64,000 nt of DNA from Liolophura sinensis (lineage: Eukaryota > Mollusca > Polyplacophora > Chitonida > Chitonidae): NCBI RefSeq assembly GCF_032854445.1, contig NC_088302.1:23759788-23823787 (forward strand), written 5' to 3'. This document shows, in pieces, positions 1 to 14,961 of the stretch (position 1 is its first letter; the number at the start of each line of letters is the position of its first letter). Position numbers and translations under genes: made by a program. Under the pieces are notes generated by a model that worked only from the letters and a program-made list of their open reading frames with translations, made no database searches and was not told the DNA's origin.

Positions 1-43
1 GAATGAACACCTTGCACACATGCAAAAAGGTTGAAGAATTCAC
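1..43 (-). mobile_element. MITE-like element fragment
   Basis: gaatgaacaccttgcacaca and tgcaaaaaggttgaagaatt are the reverse complement of the left end of the element at 44663. The copy is cut by the window edge. Confidence 0.6.
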
Positions 44-170
44 TTTTGATGATTGGCCTTTTACTTGAATAAAATATACACAGGCTGGTAAGAGTGGTTT
101 CAGTGAAGTTTATGATTACATAACACATGCGTCTTTCCTGGACTACAATATTTCTTTTATTTACAAGAAC

Positions 171-302
171 TCTGGCAGACCTACAGATGGTTGTGGGTTT
201 TCCCAAGGCTCTGCCCAGTTTCCTCCCACCATAATACTGGCTGCTGTCATATAAGTGAAATATTTTTGTGTACGGCGTAGAACAGCAGATCAAATAAATC
301 CA
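171..302 (+). repeat. SINE family A copy
   Basis: The block cagacctacagatggttgtg, then cctcccaccataatactggc, tataagtgaaatattttt and tacggcgta, ends in a caaataaat tail. Same family as 14761 and 51429. Confidence 0.8.
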
Positions 303-3300
303 TTTATTAGAAAACACTTCATAACTCCGAAAATAAAAATGGTATATATTGTATCAAGTATATATTTATAATCTTGTCATGTATACATTTATGTTCATGG
401 CATCAGGATTCAACAAAAATATTGTTGTAAATATAGGACCCAATTTTTTTAAAGACAAAACAATCTTTCTATAAATTTGTGCAGCCTGTATATCTTCCTA
501 GTTTCAGTCAAATAAAACAACTCCAACCTGAAAGTGTAACCTGTACCACCTACTCGTTGACGAAGGCTTAATTTGCCTGGTATCGATTCCCAAGGTGCCA
601 ATTAATAAGACAGACACTGAGGACATGCTGTGGTCAGGGATGTGACGGTGAAAGCTAATGTCACTCTTAGATCCCTCTGTAAGTCCCAATTTACCAGGGG
701 TTACAGGGGTCAAGCCTCATCAGACAGGAACGTATGCTTGCTGATACCTTCTGGGCAGTGCCACCTTAGCTGGGGTGTTCAGTGAATCCGTCCTGTGCTT
801 AGACAGATTTTGAGAAGATAATCCTAAGTTTGGAATCATATTTAATAGTTTTCAAATGTGATTTAAGATAAGCTGTTTATACATAATATAAAATACTGTT
901 TATGATTCATAGAAGATATTTCAAGTGTTCTTTAATATGTTAAATGGTAGAGCAAAATAGAGGAGGTTCCTGTAAAGTGCAGTTATGTTTCCTGAAATGA
1001 CATGGGTTAGTGGTACAGGCAAGTATTGTTTTATTCACCGTGTAGTTCAGTTAGTGCTCAGATATCTTAAATCTCTTGCTAAATATGGTCTTTAATATTT
1101 AAACAAGTTCTCGTCCTTCAATAAATAATGTCGTCCTTTCCCAGGTACAAACCTATTGTTACATCATACCTGCAGGTTATTGATCATCACTCAATGTTAA
1201 CGAGAAATACATGGCAGAAAACATTATACTTTCGCATATAAAATGTAAGAGGGATCTAGAGGGCAAAAAGTTTATTGGAAGATTGATGGTGTTGTATACA
1301 GACATGGTTTAGATTCGCTTTGTATTGCTGTTTGGTGTAAACAACAAGAGTGTGTGTATCATTCTAGGGACAGCGTTCACATTTTCCAAGAATGCATTTT
1401 ATCATGCGTCAGCTTGTCTGACTTATGCACATTGCTGTTGCAAGGGTTGGTGTTTTTGAGCTGGCATTTGATGGCCATGAAGCTTTATGGAGACATTTCT
1501 AATGCTGGTTCAGGTATATAATGAATCGGTCTGACATGGACAGCAGCCTCAGCTTACGCCAGATTCATTTCGTTTTTATTCACCAAGGCAGACAGTGAGA
1601 CTCGCACGCAGAATGGCATCAGATGCTAATGCTGCCTTGTCAAGGTAACAGTGCACCCTACCTTAGTTTTAACGTGCAACCCTGTCCCAGATTTCAGGAT
1701 TAGCAAAATAAGGTGGTGGGTTATTGCATTCTCTGAAAGCTACATTACCATTGATTTCCAGAGGTCAGGTCTGACATCTAACAATTTGTGTAGATGCACC
1801 ATTAGGTGTTGCTGTATTGGCTTTTTCTGTTTCTGTCACAGCCATCATGGTGTAGGGGACACTCACCAGCCTTGATAGAGGTCACTTTATTCCAGAGTTG
1901 GAAATTTCAGCCGTGTACTTATTATGCCTGATTCAGAGAATCCTATCCGTCTTTAATAGAATGATGCTTTGGTGTTTGTTTTGGAAGGTTGATGATGTAA
2001 GTTTCAGAACCAAAAGTGGTATTTTATCTACCTCTTAAAATACCCTAACTTAGGCCAATATTTACAGCAAATGCAGTATCTCTCTGGAATGTTAGAGCGC
2101 CCGCTCCCATTGATTATAATAAAATATGCTGGCTGAATTAAGTACGTGTGTTTCGAACAACCTAAGGCTTGACCATTGGGAGTCAATGATGGCCCTTTAC
2201 CCTATTAACCAAGAAACTGCAAGATTGTAACTTTATTTATGTCGGCATCAAACATGCATTCCATGTGGATGGATTTGGAAACTTATGTTTTTAAATTTTA
2301 ATCAGAATTTTGTTACATTGTGTTTTAAAAAAAAAAAAAAAAGAAACAGTTATAATGTTTGAAAGACGCATTGTTATTTTCTGGGTAACTCAAAAACTAA
2401 ATAAAGAGGCCTGTTCAAATTTGGTGCACACTTTCCTACCACTATTGTCATGATTAATTTGGCAAGTGCCTTCTTTTTGTTTCATATTAACCAGATTTTA
2501 TAGACCCCAAATTATGCTCTTTGTAGATACTTAGTGCAGTTTGGGCCCCAGGTGTCACTTTCACAAAACTTTGCATATCACATTTTCAGTGGCTTTTTTT
2601 TTCATAAAAGGTAGTAGTGCCATAAGGCGACATCATTTATGAGAAAAGTTACGAAAAATTGATTTACAAAGTTTTATGAAAAGGGCCCTAGAATTGTCCC
2701 TGATCAAATTTTTATATTCTCATATGTAAAGTTTAAGAGAATAGATGAGTTTTTGCTCGACTCGGATAACTGAATATGTGTGGTATTGCAAATTATTTCC
2801 GTATTTTCTGAGAGCAAAGGTAAAGATAAGCTATTTAATGGATGCAAATAATATAATTGTCGTGTTTTGTAATCCTGTTGAGATTAGCACAAGTGTACAA
2901 ATGTGAGACTATTGTGTATTGCCAAATATTTGCAAAGAACAAAGTGCCAGTCTAAAGTGTTTCAAGCTTCCTTATTGGTTAATGGAGTCCAGGCTAACAT
3001 GAATTTGTGAAGATCAAAGGTTTTCTGAATCTGGCTGGCGAGAAGCATAAAATATCACTTAGCCGTGGAACACAGTGTTTCAACAAACATACACATTTGT
3101 TCATACAAATAAAGTGTTAAAACTTGGCTTGGTTTCCTAGCATATTCTTCCTAAAACAGTAGGATTTATATTCTTGCTGTTTGCCTTGACTTTTGTGTTT
3201 ACCTTGAAAGTGTGTATCATGTACTTAAGTGGAGATTTCAACTCTTGGGTTTTTAGTAAAATCTTTTGAAGTAGTTATTATCCTCATCATTTCTTCATAT

Positions 3301-5667
3301 TAGTTACTGCAGTAAATATTTGTCAAGGAAATTAAAACAATATTAGACGATAAAATCTTGGTAATTGAATAAAGAAAACGGCTTTTATAAAAAAAAAAAT
3401 GTTGGTGTTTGATCACCTATTGGCTTAGTTTTCAATAGCCCTCTGTCAAAGGATGACTAGTGATCATTGCAGAAAAATATGAAAGCTTCTGGGGTACAGT
3501 AGTTGTCGCTATAGAAGTCTGTCTTCTATCAGGATGGCTTCCCTATATTTTACATAACCATTTTCCAACACGCATGTGAGGGTTATTCATTATATGCTGA
3601 AAAATTTAAAATTTGAATAGCATAATCGTGTGTTTGATTGGTCAGATGGCAAGACAAGGACATTAACTTCTATACCATGGAATCATTTTGTTTTCTGTTA
3701 CTATTGATTTATGTCTACATACATGTACAACATGTAATAACAAAGTTCTTGTGAATTTGTGTCCTACAGATCAAAACGCTTCTACCTGGAGAAGTTTATG
3801 AGCTTGAAAGTTCCTGCCACCAAAACATGTTGGAAAATCTCCCTAGTCTGGCCTCCAATATGGCACAAGCCTATAGCCACACCTCGACCTGAGTCGAATT
3901 GAGTGCGGGGGGTTACAAATGCAAATGTACAAGTCAGCATGGAGTGTTTCCATTCTGCTGCTTTTGAATGTTTTCAGAAAGATCGACATTCACAGAACTA
4001 ATAAATCAATATAGTATTCACATTTAACACTTAGTTTAACCTATTTTTTTTTTTTATCACTTTAATTTGGCTTTCTTTGAATTTCAAGCAATAACAGGTA
4101 ATAACGGTTTTTATTTGATAGTTGAATGCTGCATAATTGTTTTGAAACAATTGGCATTTAAAGAATTGTAAGGTTATTTTAAGTTATGGTATCGAATATC
4201 AGCACCATGAGCTTTTAGCTGTAAAGGAATTGAAGCCCATCTAGATCAGATATTGCTGCCAAAGGGTATAAAATTAAGCAATCCAGTCCTGTATGCAAAG
4301 GTCAGAGAGTTAGGGAGTGGTATGTGTAATTACATACTAACTGTATTTTATGGTTTATTGATTGCTGGTGTCCTGGTGGAAAATTACACGTTTTTTCTAA
4401 AGTTTCCAGGTTTTGTCTTCCTCATGCATTTGTATTTAGTTACATGTTAATTAGATTGAAGCTGTTGGTTTGTTTACAGGCACCAACAAAGCCACAAAGG
4501 ACTGTTTCATTCTATATTCCTGTCTTTGACCCATCATTGGGTTCCAGTGCGCCGTTGGAGCTCTTAGCTTTAGTTTTGTTACGGTGGCTCCGCTGAGATC
4601 TAATATTTCACAGAGCTGTATAAAACTGTCGCCTTTCATTAAAACATGAAGAGTATAAATCCGGTTTATCCCTGTGCTGCCAACTGTTTTATGGGATTAC
4701 GTCACAAGGGAAATGGTGGGGACAAAAACTGTCGTCGTTGTCAAACTAATGTAAGGGTTTGATGAGGCTATACATGACCCTATGTTTTCATGAATTGTGA
4801 TTTGTTGAAAAAGACAGCCCAAAAAAAAGTGCATTGCATTGAGCTGGTAGAGTTGATCAGACCAGACTGGCTGCAAATGGCCAGTAATCCACAGATGGCA
4901 CAGCTTGGACGCGTTTTATCACTTGTCTAAATATCAGCGCGGACAGCAGCAAACAGTGCCGACTTGCGATTAGAGAAAGCTTATTAAGGACTTAAAGAAC
5001 TGATTCGGGCACTGCGGCCTAGGCATATGCAAACAATCTGGGTAAAAGATTCGACTGCTAAGTAACTTCATTAATATGGAGGAACATGGAGTGTACTGGT
5101 ATAATGTCTCATCCAGTTTTCCTGTCTTCAAAGTCAATGTTTGATGAGCTGTAGAAAGATGCTTTGTTTGGCCTTCCTCCATGCTCTGGTAATGCCAGCA
5201 ATATTAGATCATCTACCAAAAGAATAATTTTCTTCGTATGGAAAAATAATCCCATCCTACTTGTTCATCATATCGCACAATTTACCCTCTGTTTGGTTTC
5301 CATCTCTGAACATGACCAAGGGCCAAGAGGGGAGAAAAGCGTCAAATCAACGCGAAGAATGAACTCTATTTGCGCAGCCAAATGTCTCAATCCTGATGTA
5401 TGTCTTGCTCATGTTTGAATCTCGTTTTAAGGAAAGTGTACCCAACAGACTGTTCTGAGAGGCACTTGAATGCCATGCTTGTCTGTGTCCAAATTGACTT
5501 TTATGGAAGCATACATATGGCCATATGTGACTGTTGCCAATGGCCGTGAGCATAGTGACTTTGATAATACAGGTACATGCATACACTGACCTACATGTAC
5601 ATATTAAAACCATATTGCATGCTATGTTCTAGAAACATATTGTATGCACACATTGTCCTTAATAAAA

Positions 5668-5992
5668 GTCCGCTTAGGGAGTGGTAGATCCAGTGTCAAT
5701 CCTGGGTCGAGTCACACCTAACACTTTAAAAGAGGAAGTTGTAACTTCCTCGCTTGGCGTTCAGTATGAAGGGGATAGTCCAACAACTTGTTGACCCGTA
5801 TCAGTATAATGGCTCGGGCATGCCGGCTTACTTGCCTTCGGTAAGTCGCCTCAGTGAAGCAGCACTAGATAAAAGAGTGGTGGAAATCTGTCCTGCAACA
5901 AGGAGGTACATTACATGCACTCTGAGGATACTTTTGTCGTCATATGAGTGAAAACTTGTTAAGTATGACATTAAACCCCAAGCACTCACTCC
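5668..5992 (+). repeat. SINE family B copy
   Basis: About 325 bp. It shares with 47237-47586 the blocks gtggtagatccagtgtcaat, gttgacccgtatcagtataa, aaatctgtcctgcaacaagg and ccccaagcactcactcc. The tctgggtcgag-type segment near the start resembles a tRNA B box. Confidence 0.8.
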
Positions 5993-6002
5993 TTAATAAA
6001 AG

Positions 6003-6175
6003 TCGTATGACATTCACATTGACCTAAAAGTCATAGGACATGCACATTGACCTAAAAGTCATAGGACATTCACATTGACCTAAAAGTCATAGGACATGCA
6101 CATTGACCTAAAAGTCATAGGACATGCACATTGACCTAAAAGTCATAGGACATGTGCACACTTACCTAAAAGTAA
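6003..6175. repeat. 28-bp tandem repeat (about 6 copies)
   Basis: The unit is ataggacatgcacattgacc followed by taaaagtc, repeated with tcattca/tgca variants directly after a SINE B copy. Confidence 0.92.
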
Positions 6176-8987
6176 TATCTAAGTGCTATAAGATATATAT
6201 ATACATGCAGTGGCCTCATGAGCATATGACTTTATTGAAACATGTATGTACTGTAACTGTATTTGTTGTTGCATTTTATGCCAAATGACCGTGAAACATG
6301 GGCAAACATGCAGGGCAGTTTTAAAGTGAACACATTCTACCACTATATATACTTAGAAAAGATGATATAGGACACAGTTATCGCAGAAAAATATGCAAAA
6401 AATTCTATGAAGTTTTGAAAGCCGACAATATGATTTTCAGTACTGGGGATATGGCACTGACGGACAATTCACTCAGTGTAGCAAAGTTGTAGAAACGTTT
6501 ATGAACTTGGCCAATCACTAGCGCTGAAAGCATCACATGATAATTGGTTGTCATATCATGACAGGAACACTAAACACAACACTTGTGTCCACGGACATGG
6601 TCCTGACCGAGCGTCAAACTAAAAGAAACATCGGCCCTTTGAACATGGAACAGAGCTGATACTCTTTGGTTGGGAATCAGGCGTTTTTGTTTGTATTTCC
6701 TCATTCTCACATTGTTTAATGCTGATGGTGCAAGAGAGCTCCTAGGTTTTGTGACGTCACTCTAGATAGCTATAACATTGCAAAATGGAGTCAGCAAATG
6801 AGTGGTTAAGGTACTGACGATTATTTGCTATTTATTTTGTTGATAAGCAGTGTAAAATTTTTTTTAATATTTTTAGAACCTATCTGGAGTACTACTTTAT
6901 TAATTAATTCAGCTTTATAAAGTGATTTTATGTTCACTTTAAATTGCAGTAATTGTTTTCATTGTCTTCAATAAATTGTGCCAGTATTTGCCAAATCATT
7001 AAGAGATAGAAATTTACAGGGTTGATGAAAGAGAGCGACATAAGTGTGGCAGGAATAGCTAGATGCTTGTCTTGCTTATCAAAGTTTTGGTATATTTATG
7101 CATAGAATGTTGAAAAATGATGGTGGTCCGTGTGACCAACTCATGGATGTCCGCAGTGTCCGCATGCATCAGTCCTGGAGCTGTCAAGGCATGGTAATAA
7201 ATGACTTCATATAGAGAATGATTCAGAGAATCTCTGCCAGACTTGAGTCACTCACTTTCTCATTATCTGATGGCAGTAGGTTACCTCAGGTTCAATGACT
7301 GTTCAGGTCAATGGTCATTGCACTCAGTTATCAGTCTTTGTACCGTATAAATCATTTGTAGGGCTGAAAATTTATATTTTTAGCAAAGCATTTTTATATT
7401 ACATTGCCCACTTGTATAATTTTCCAAGTTTGAACATGTGCGTATGAGTTGATGAGAGGGAAAGGGCATTGCGGTCAAGTGATTAGGACGGTCAACCATT
7501 ATCAGTCTTTCTTCCAGACTTCACCCTGAAAGTGGAAAGTTTTTAAGTATATAGACATAAGAGGTTCATAGAGTAGCAAGAAACAGTTTTGGTGTTCAGA
7601 TTATAATTAAACGAGAACCCCAATGACAGCGGGGAGCAGGGAGCCCTGACCGTATGACATCATGCCGGTAAAACCTGCTGGGATTATATATTGACAAGCC
7701 CTGCTAAGCGTTGCTGAATCCATGCATTAGGTCTACCCAATGTGTGCTTTTGCAGAAGCCATTGTATGACTTAATCTGTAATTACCCCCTATGTGTACAC
7801 CTCTTAATTAGCACCCTGGAAATCACATAAGTAAAACAGTTTTACACCAAATATTTTGAAAGATAGGCCACCGGAGTTGTACTAAATCTTGGAACAGCGT
7901 GTACAGCAAAGTAACTGGGCGATAGGATGACCGATTTTCGCTCACATGCCGGCCACGTAGATGACAAAAACACGCTCTCGTTTGGTTTGCTGGACACGAA
8001 TTGGACATTAATGGAGTTATGGTAGTATCTGTGGAGAATTTGGCACGGTTTTGTAGTCCACTATAAATTTTTATAGCCAAGTCAAGCGATGCTGGCTGCG
8101 ACATGAGGATCTATACAGTCCAACCAGCAGATTGTGAGTGAAAGACAAACACCAATGAAAATAACAATGGAGCTAGTCTTTTATGTTTCAAAAAAAGTAA
8201 AATCCGCAAAATAGATAAGGTTTGAATTCTGTTGGATGGGAACTGTGATTGATAATGCATAGAAATGCCAATTTAAATTTTGCCTATGTTCGCGTTACGG
8301 GCTTCAAGATACGGCACACACAGCGGCCTGTGGGTGAGGTGTGAACTGAGCTGGAGGGCCACCCTGTAGTCTTGTAGGCTACCGGCAGTTCATGTCACAG
8401 CCTGCTGTTTCAAACAAGCAAGTAGCTAAACAACTTTCACATTCCGAGAGTGAAAATTTGGACTTCTTTTCTGTTTCGATTTTTTGGGGAGGGGGGGAAT
8501 ATAAGGCCATTTCTTTCAGAGGGTATGGCTCATACGAGCATGATCGAGTTTCAGGTAAATCAAAAGATGTTTTTAATGAGATCTGGTCCATGTTTTCTCA
8601 ATCTGTGACATTTTTAGGCCATGTACACTGTATGTAACTTCACAAAATCCGGCCTTGTGTTATTGGAGTTGCAAGCCACATTGGGACATGGAATAATCTT
8701 TCAATTAGCTGTAAAAGTATAGCGATTGTCTCCTGTTCTCTGTTTTGTTACACATACAAGAAGCCTAAGATGCCAGCAGCGAATGTACTGCTGTGACCTC
8801 ACAAGGTCAACGGTGGCTCGATCATAGTGGAGTAGATTTTCTTGTATTTGATCACCAATTTCGGCCGTTTTTCTTCCATTTTCGATGTTTTAACTAATCA
8901 GAATCAGTTCCGGGGACATCAAACCATCTGTCTGCAGTTTGAAAGGCTCAGCACTGGGGATCTACTTTAAAAGGCACTGTTCCCTTG

Positions 8988-9095
8988 GGCTGTGCCCGGT
9001 TTCCACCCACCATAATGCTGGCCGCCATCGTATAAGTGAAATATTCTTGAGTACGGCGTTAAACACCAGTCAAATAAATAAATAAATAAATAAAA
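8988..9095 (+). repeat. SINE family A copy (3' part)
   Basis: Contains ccaccataatgctggccgcc, tcgtataagtgaaatattct and gtacggcgttaaacacc, with an (AAAT)n tail. The head is missing. Confidence 0.82.
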
Positions 9096-11025
9096 GGCAC
9101 TACTTGATAAAAACAGGTCAGGGATTTCTGGGAATACAGTTAAATGATGAAGTTACAGTATGGTTATGTTATTTGGCATACAGAAAAAGAAGAAAGTTAC
9201 CAAGCCTTACCCTTCTTCAAGTACTTTTACAAGCCTGCAGGGAATAATTTTCTAGTTGGTGCAGGCGATAATGGCAAGTCTCCAAGCTACTCACTAAGTT
9301 GCAGTGTTACAAGTATTAACATGGCAGTTTTGTCCGGTAGCAAATAATTGGCCCCTGTCAGGATACTACTTGGTGCAGGTCATTGTCCATGCCCTACTGC
9401 TTATTTCCAGGCCTATTTTACTAAATTTCACTCTGTGTTGTAAATCTGGTTTTGCCTCAGGTGTTAAGCCCAGTGCACAAGGACGACATTTTTTTGTCAA
9501 AAACAAGGTTCCTTGATCCACACAACAGAAAAATCCTCAAAATTTATTTGTGTGCGGGTAACCACAACTAGAATTGCTTAATCTGGATTAATTTTGTGTG
9601 CTTTTTGTTGATTCAGCTTGTTTAATTTTGGGCAACAAAAAATCCAGAAACAAATGATCTTAATCTTGTGTGATTGTTGTGATCTAAGTCAACCAATCAG
9701 CCTCCATGGAAATGTTCTGTGACTACATACAAAATGGAAGCTGTGACAAAACTTTTTTGGGGTCACATGACCTTGAACATATCATGTGTCCATCTTTCAC
9801 TCCTTGAATTTTCCAAAATGGACAATAATTCTTGACACCAAGAGAGTTGACACATGAAAATCCATTTTTCGCCAAGATATGTTAAGCAAGAAAAACTAAG
9901 AATCCTCATCATCAAGGTGCAGGTTTATTGTTATACATGTACAGTGTAGATATGGATACAAAAGTACAATAATCAGCTAAGGTGAATTAAATGTACATAT
10001 ACATGTATGATGATGAGATCAGCCAGGATTGTCGGATCAGTGTGTATTGGAATGGAATTGATTATACCTTCAAACATCAGCTCCATTATGTAGAGAGGAA
10101 TTAGTAAAGGTGCACCAAAGCTACACATTTTTTTCCTGCTGACTTGTTTGAGCCCTGAGGACAGTCTTATTTTGGTCATGACAGGCTGATGTCTTATTGA
10201 GTCAGTGCCTGTCATCTTCATATGGCTTCACTCAACCTTGCATACTTGCAGATGACAAGTGGGAGTCTTTCTGAGGACTATGTCATGGAGATCTTCAGCT
10301 TCATTGTGCACATGTCCTCTTTGTTTGATCTCTGAAGCAGTAGTATCTAACTGTTCTTCCACCTACTCCCCGTTGGACTTTGAAGCGATCAGGAACTGAT
10401 CTGGAAAAGGCAGACCCTTGTAGGCTAATCAGCAATGCATATCAAATAACAAGCTACTTGTAATTTTTCCACTTTCTTGAAGCTTTGTGTGAATGTTCAT
10501 CAGTGTTGCTGGAAAAGGCGAATTCTTGAAGGCTATTTAACAGTTCATGTCAAATAACAGTGATTGTCAAACTATTTCACTTAGCACAGCCTGTCCAAAA
10601 AGACTTGGAGAAGATTAAGGCAAATGTGAAAAACAGTTCCTCCTTGAAAGAAGCACATGTAGTGGTTTCTGTTTCCCGTGTTTTCCAAATGAGCTTAAAA
10701 TTAACAAGCTTGACATTTACATTGACAAGATGTAAAAGCCTCTTCCTTAGAATTCCTATTGTTTTTCTTGCATGACTATATCAAAGCTTAATTAAAATAT
10801 TTGTACATTTAATCTATGGTTAAAAGTTGATTGTTCATACTTCAGAGGAAAAAAACTTTAACCTGAAGTTTATGACATTGTATACCATTTATTTCTGAGC
10901 CTTTTTGGCACATATGAAAGAGCTACTTTCAGTGCAATTTATACACGTTTTCTAAGTGGTTTTGGAGCTATATTGGTTTGATAGGCCAATTTAAGGGCTT
11001 CACAGATTAATGTAGTCAGAACAAG

Positions 11026-11066
11026 CTTTAATAAACATGTGAAAATGTTGAAGAATTACAGTACAC
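11026..11066 (-). mobile_element. MITE-like element fragment, degraded
   Basis: ttaataaacatgtgaaaatg followed by ttgaagaattacagtac matches the reverse complement of the element's left end. Confidence 0.4.
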
Positions 11067-14000
11067 TTGGATTTCACTTAATTCATAAAGTACATGTATA
11101 CTCAGTGGTGTGAAATATATTTCTGAAAAAATGTCTATATCATGTCTGTGTCCTTTTTAGGAGAGGGACTTGTGTCCACCTGCTGAATGGCAGAGATGTG
11201 TGCATGTTGATATTCTAAGGCGGCTGCACGATGTTTTGCTGTTGAGGAACCTGAGGGACTGTGTTATCCCAGTGTTGTCCTTTAGTGGTGTGTACACACG
11301 CCGCGGGCCCACTCCATGACGGGAATGAATATAGCCTCATTATCCCATGTCTGCAGTCACAGCCATGATTGCTGCTTGCCCCTATGGCCTTTCTCCTACT
11401 TTTGACCACTTGTCCTGAGAACAAATTTCAGAATTTGCGAGGTTTTTTGCAGGGCAGGAGATGAGTTAGATTATGGCCTTTGCATGGATTTATTGCTCGG
11501 GCGAAATTTCTCGGTGCAAAAGAACAAACCAAAAAAAAATGGACGCAAAAGTCAGGTAAAAGGCTTAACTGAATTTACAAATCCAACATTCCAAAGAAAA
11601 TTGTTTCTGATGCCAAAAAAATATGTATTTCCAAAATATTATGTAGTTTGGTTTCCTGCTGAATTTATATTAATAAAATTACCATAATCATACATCTCGT
11701 GAGAGTTTCAGTGCTTGGTGCTGAAGCACTCAATTGGGTGTTCATGGTGTGGAACTGCATGTGCTTTTCAATTTTCTCATCTTTTTAAATCAGTCTTGAC
11801 ATTTGTGAAAGTAATTCAATAACTGCAAAACTCTTTTTATACCTTGAATATAGAAAATGTCAAATCACGTAAGTTAAAAATTTCAGCTTACTCTTGCTAT
11901 TTGCAAATGTTAAACACTTGATATGAGTCGTTGTTTGGAGACTGTGGAGTCATCTGCATGAAAGATTCTTGACATTTATACATTCATGGAATGAAATAAT
12001 TATTTATTGATGAACCAACTTTTTACACCTATGTAGAGACTTAATGGTTGTCTTTCGGTTATCTTTCTTTTGCAATCACTGAATGTTAAGATAGTCAGTA
12101 TGCAATGGTTTAATACTTCCCCACCCTTTGTTTTACATCTGTCACATACTAAACTAATTCTGCAGGATTAGCGGGAGTTTTATCCGCAGTTTGAGGTGTG
12201 AAGAAGGTGATTGAAGCCTCCTGATCCACATTGATGGGAATCCTGGCTAACTGATGATGGTTTTCTGTGAAGATCAATAGAGATTAAGCCCTGAAGTGCA
12301 GGGTTTTGTGGCCTGTGGTTTTAAGGCCGACCTCAAGTTCCCAACTCTGTATACTACTTTGAGAAGATAATTGGATAAGTATCGGTATATGTATGTTCGC
12401 TGAGACTTGTTATCAGGAAAGGGTGAGAGAATTTGACAAGTGGCATTGTGGAGGAATTTGTACTGCGTCTGTTATCAGAACTGGGTCAAAAGGGGGTCCT
12501 GATCAAAGATGGCCGAGTCGAGGGAGGCACACTTCTGCCGCGTACTTTCCTGAAGAATTAGTCCCCACTCTCTGTTTGGATGAGGAGTACTACCTTTTGT
12601 GCTAATAGAAACGGTATCAATTATTTTCGTGATAGCTGGTCCATACTAAAGCCAGGTTTGGGGGAGATTGATAGCGTTTGTGCCTGCCCCGTTCCCATGC
12701 TTTGCCCTGACCAAGGACTCTAGAAGCAGCCAGACTCTATCACCCTTTGATACCTTTAGAATTACCTCTGGGCTGTCCTGGGAATTGTTTGCTTGTGTCT
12801 TCGCCTATTCTCTTTAATGAGCTATTTGCCACACAAAAAATCCAATAAAGAAATCAATCATTTGATGGCTATACAGCCATTGCTTTGTCTTAGGGACTCT
12901 GGGCTTGCCCCTCCCAGCCTTGTGTGTTAGTGGAACTTTATGAGGTGTCTCGTATGCACGCATGTCTCTTTGCTGCCTGGTTTTTCATTAGGTCATAATT
13001 ATACTTGAAGGCACTAACTACACAATATCCAGTTTGCACCCTAAATAAATCCTTAACCAACCACTACGTTTTCCACCACATGATGAGTTTAATAATTGCC
13101 AGTGAGGGTGAGGACATTTTTTTTGTTTTTTTTTTATGGGAATAATTTCAGAGTTACAATTTCGAGGAGCCAGTTGACTGGCTGTCATTTTCAGAAAATT
13201 GATTTTCACATGTTTTCCAAATGACTCTATTGTTTTTGTGTACATTAGAGCCCGCCTGAATTATGCATGAGGTGTGCTTAAGAGCACAGCAGGCAAGACA
13301 AGACAATAAACCTAGACCAGTATCTTCCTGGCCATGAACCCTTAGGCTTGAATGATGGTATTCGTTGCCCTCTGGGTCACAATTCAGTGACTTGCCCACA
13401 AGAAAAAGATCAAGAAAATCTGGTTCTAAAATCTGAATTGTGTAAATTTGCAATGGCTCGTTTTTGTTCTCAGATTTTTGGCTGCTTGTAACAGATCTTA
13501 CCAAGCATCTGTCTGCTAAATCGTAGCATTATTTTTTTACCTGTCACTTATGTGGGATGTAATTGAAACGCCTGGGGAAGTTTTCTGGAAATGCTGGGAT
13601 ATTATCTGTGTTTATTCCCATGTTACATGTGTTCAAGGATATTCACCTGTGTGGGAATAACCACCCAAATTATTAATACTCGGCCTTTATATCTTGATAA
13701 TTTCAGCTTAAAGATGAAAGTGTATCTGTAGTTAAACTTGTCTGATCACAGTTTGATGTAAATGGGAACATGTTGATGTGGCTGCTTTCACTGGCATTTG
13801 TTAACGTTGATGTTGATTTTTGGTGGTAGTGCATATACATGTACATGTAGGTTACATGTGCATGTGGCTCTGGAAAAGCCAAGTTTCACAGTATGTGATT
13901 GAACCAAAATATATTAATGGTGAGGAATTAGAAAATTGTAGAAAACATCTTGTACGTGTATGTTCCCTTGTGTAAAGAACCACAGGTGTTTTGTTTTCTA

Positions 14001-14510
14001 GTTCAAATAAAATTTGTTTGTTCATAATTGCGATTGAGTAGACAGTTGTTTGATTGCGCCATGGATAAAAACAGATCTATTGCTCGTGCAAAGCATCTGC
14101 AAGAATTTATGGCGTAATGTAACAGTTGAGACTGTTATTACCTCGTTTGAAGACTTCATGTGTTTTTCGTTCTTATGTAAAAGCTGGCCAACTTGCTCAA
14201 ACTGATGTATAAAGACTGACTGCTGAGGAGAGTTTGCCACAAATTTGAAATCTATTCCATGTTATTGGTAAAAGTGGTTTGCAGGTGTCTGAAAATGTTT
14301 ACATATCTATAGCTAATTATATCATGCCAATCCTATTCATAGGAAAATAAAGGTTATAAAGTTGTAACCTTCACCTAATTGTCAACAAACACCTGTATGT
14401 CATTTTAGTGCAGTTGTCAAATTAAGAATTACTACTGGTATCCCTGATTCTGTTTATGATAATGTTTATCCTTCCACATGCAAGTGATGTTGGAGCATGT
14501 GTCAGGTTTA

Positions 14511-14665
14511 GAGTGAGTGAGTGCTTGGAGGTTAACGTCATGCTGAACAATTTTTCAGTCATCTGACGACGAAGGAGTTCTTAGAATGCATGTAATGTGC
14601 CTCCATGTTGCAGGACAAATTTCCACCGCTCTTTTATCTAGAGCTACTTCACTGAGACGACTTTT
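14511..14665 (-). repeat. SINE family B 3' part, reverse
   Basis: gagtgagtgagtgcttggag through cactgagacga is the reverse complement of the last half of family B. Confidence 0.78.
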
Positions 14666-14683
14666 CGCATTCAAGTAGGATGA

Positions 14684-14698
14684 CCCCCCCCCCCCCCC
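14684..14698. repeat. Poly-C tract
   Basis: Fifteen consecutive C; likely to be length-variable and error-prone in sequencing. Confidence 0.9.
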
Positions 14699-14760
14699 AT
14701 TATTCTTATGAGTATTCATTAAGGCTTATATTGGACTTCAATACTGCCCTGCTGTGCCCT

Positions 14761-14961
14761 CACTGTGAGTTCAAGTCCAGCTCATGCTGGCTTCCTCCTC
14801 GGACGTAAGTGGAAAGGTCTGTCAGCAACCTGCGGATGGTCGTGGGTTTGCCCCACGCTCTGCTTGGTTTCCTCCTACCATAATACTGGCTGCCGTCGTA
14901 TAAGTGAAATATTCTTTTAAGTACGGCGTAAAACACCGATCAGATAAATAAAATAAATATA
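14761..14961 (+). repeat. SINE family A copy, near full length
   Basis: The most complete copy. It starts with a tRNA-like B-box segment (gagttcaagtccagctc), continues through cagcaacctgcggatggtcg and the ataatactggctgccgtcg core, and ends in an (AAAT)n-type tail. The head suggests a tRNA-derived SINE transcribed by RNA polymerase III. Confidence 0.8.

Noticed and set aside
3779-3892. Possible exon after tgtgtcctacag (open in two frames, one ending in TGA)
   Set aside because: No convincing donor, no similarity to FE65 N-termini, and two frames are open at once, which fits chance.
13154-13504. 116-codon minus-strand frame
   Set aside because: No domain or motif recognised and no supporting splice or promoter signals; length is within chance expectation for a 64-kb window.
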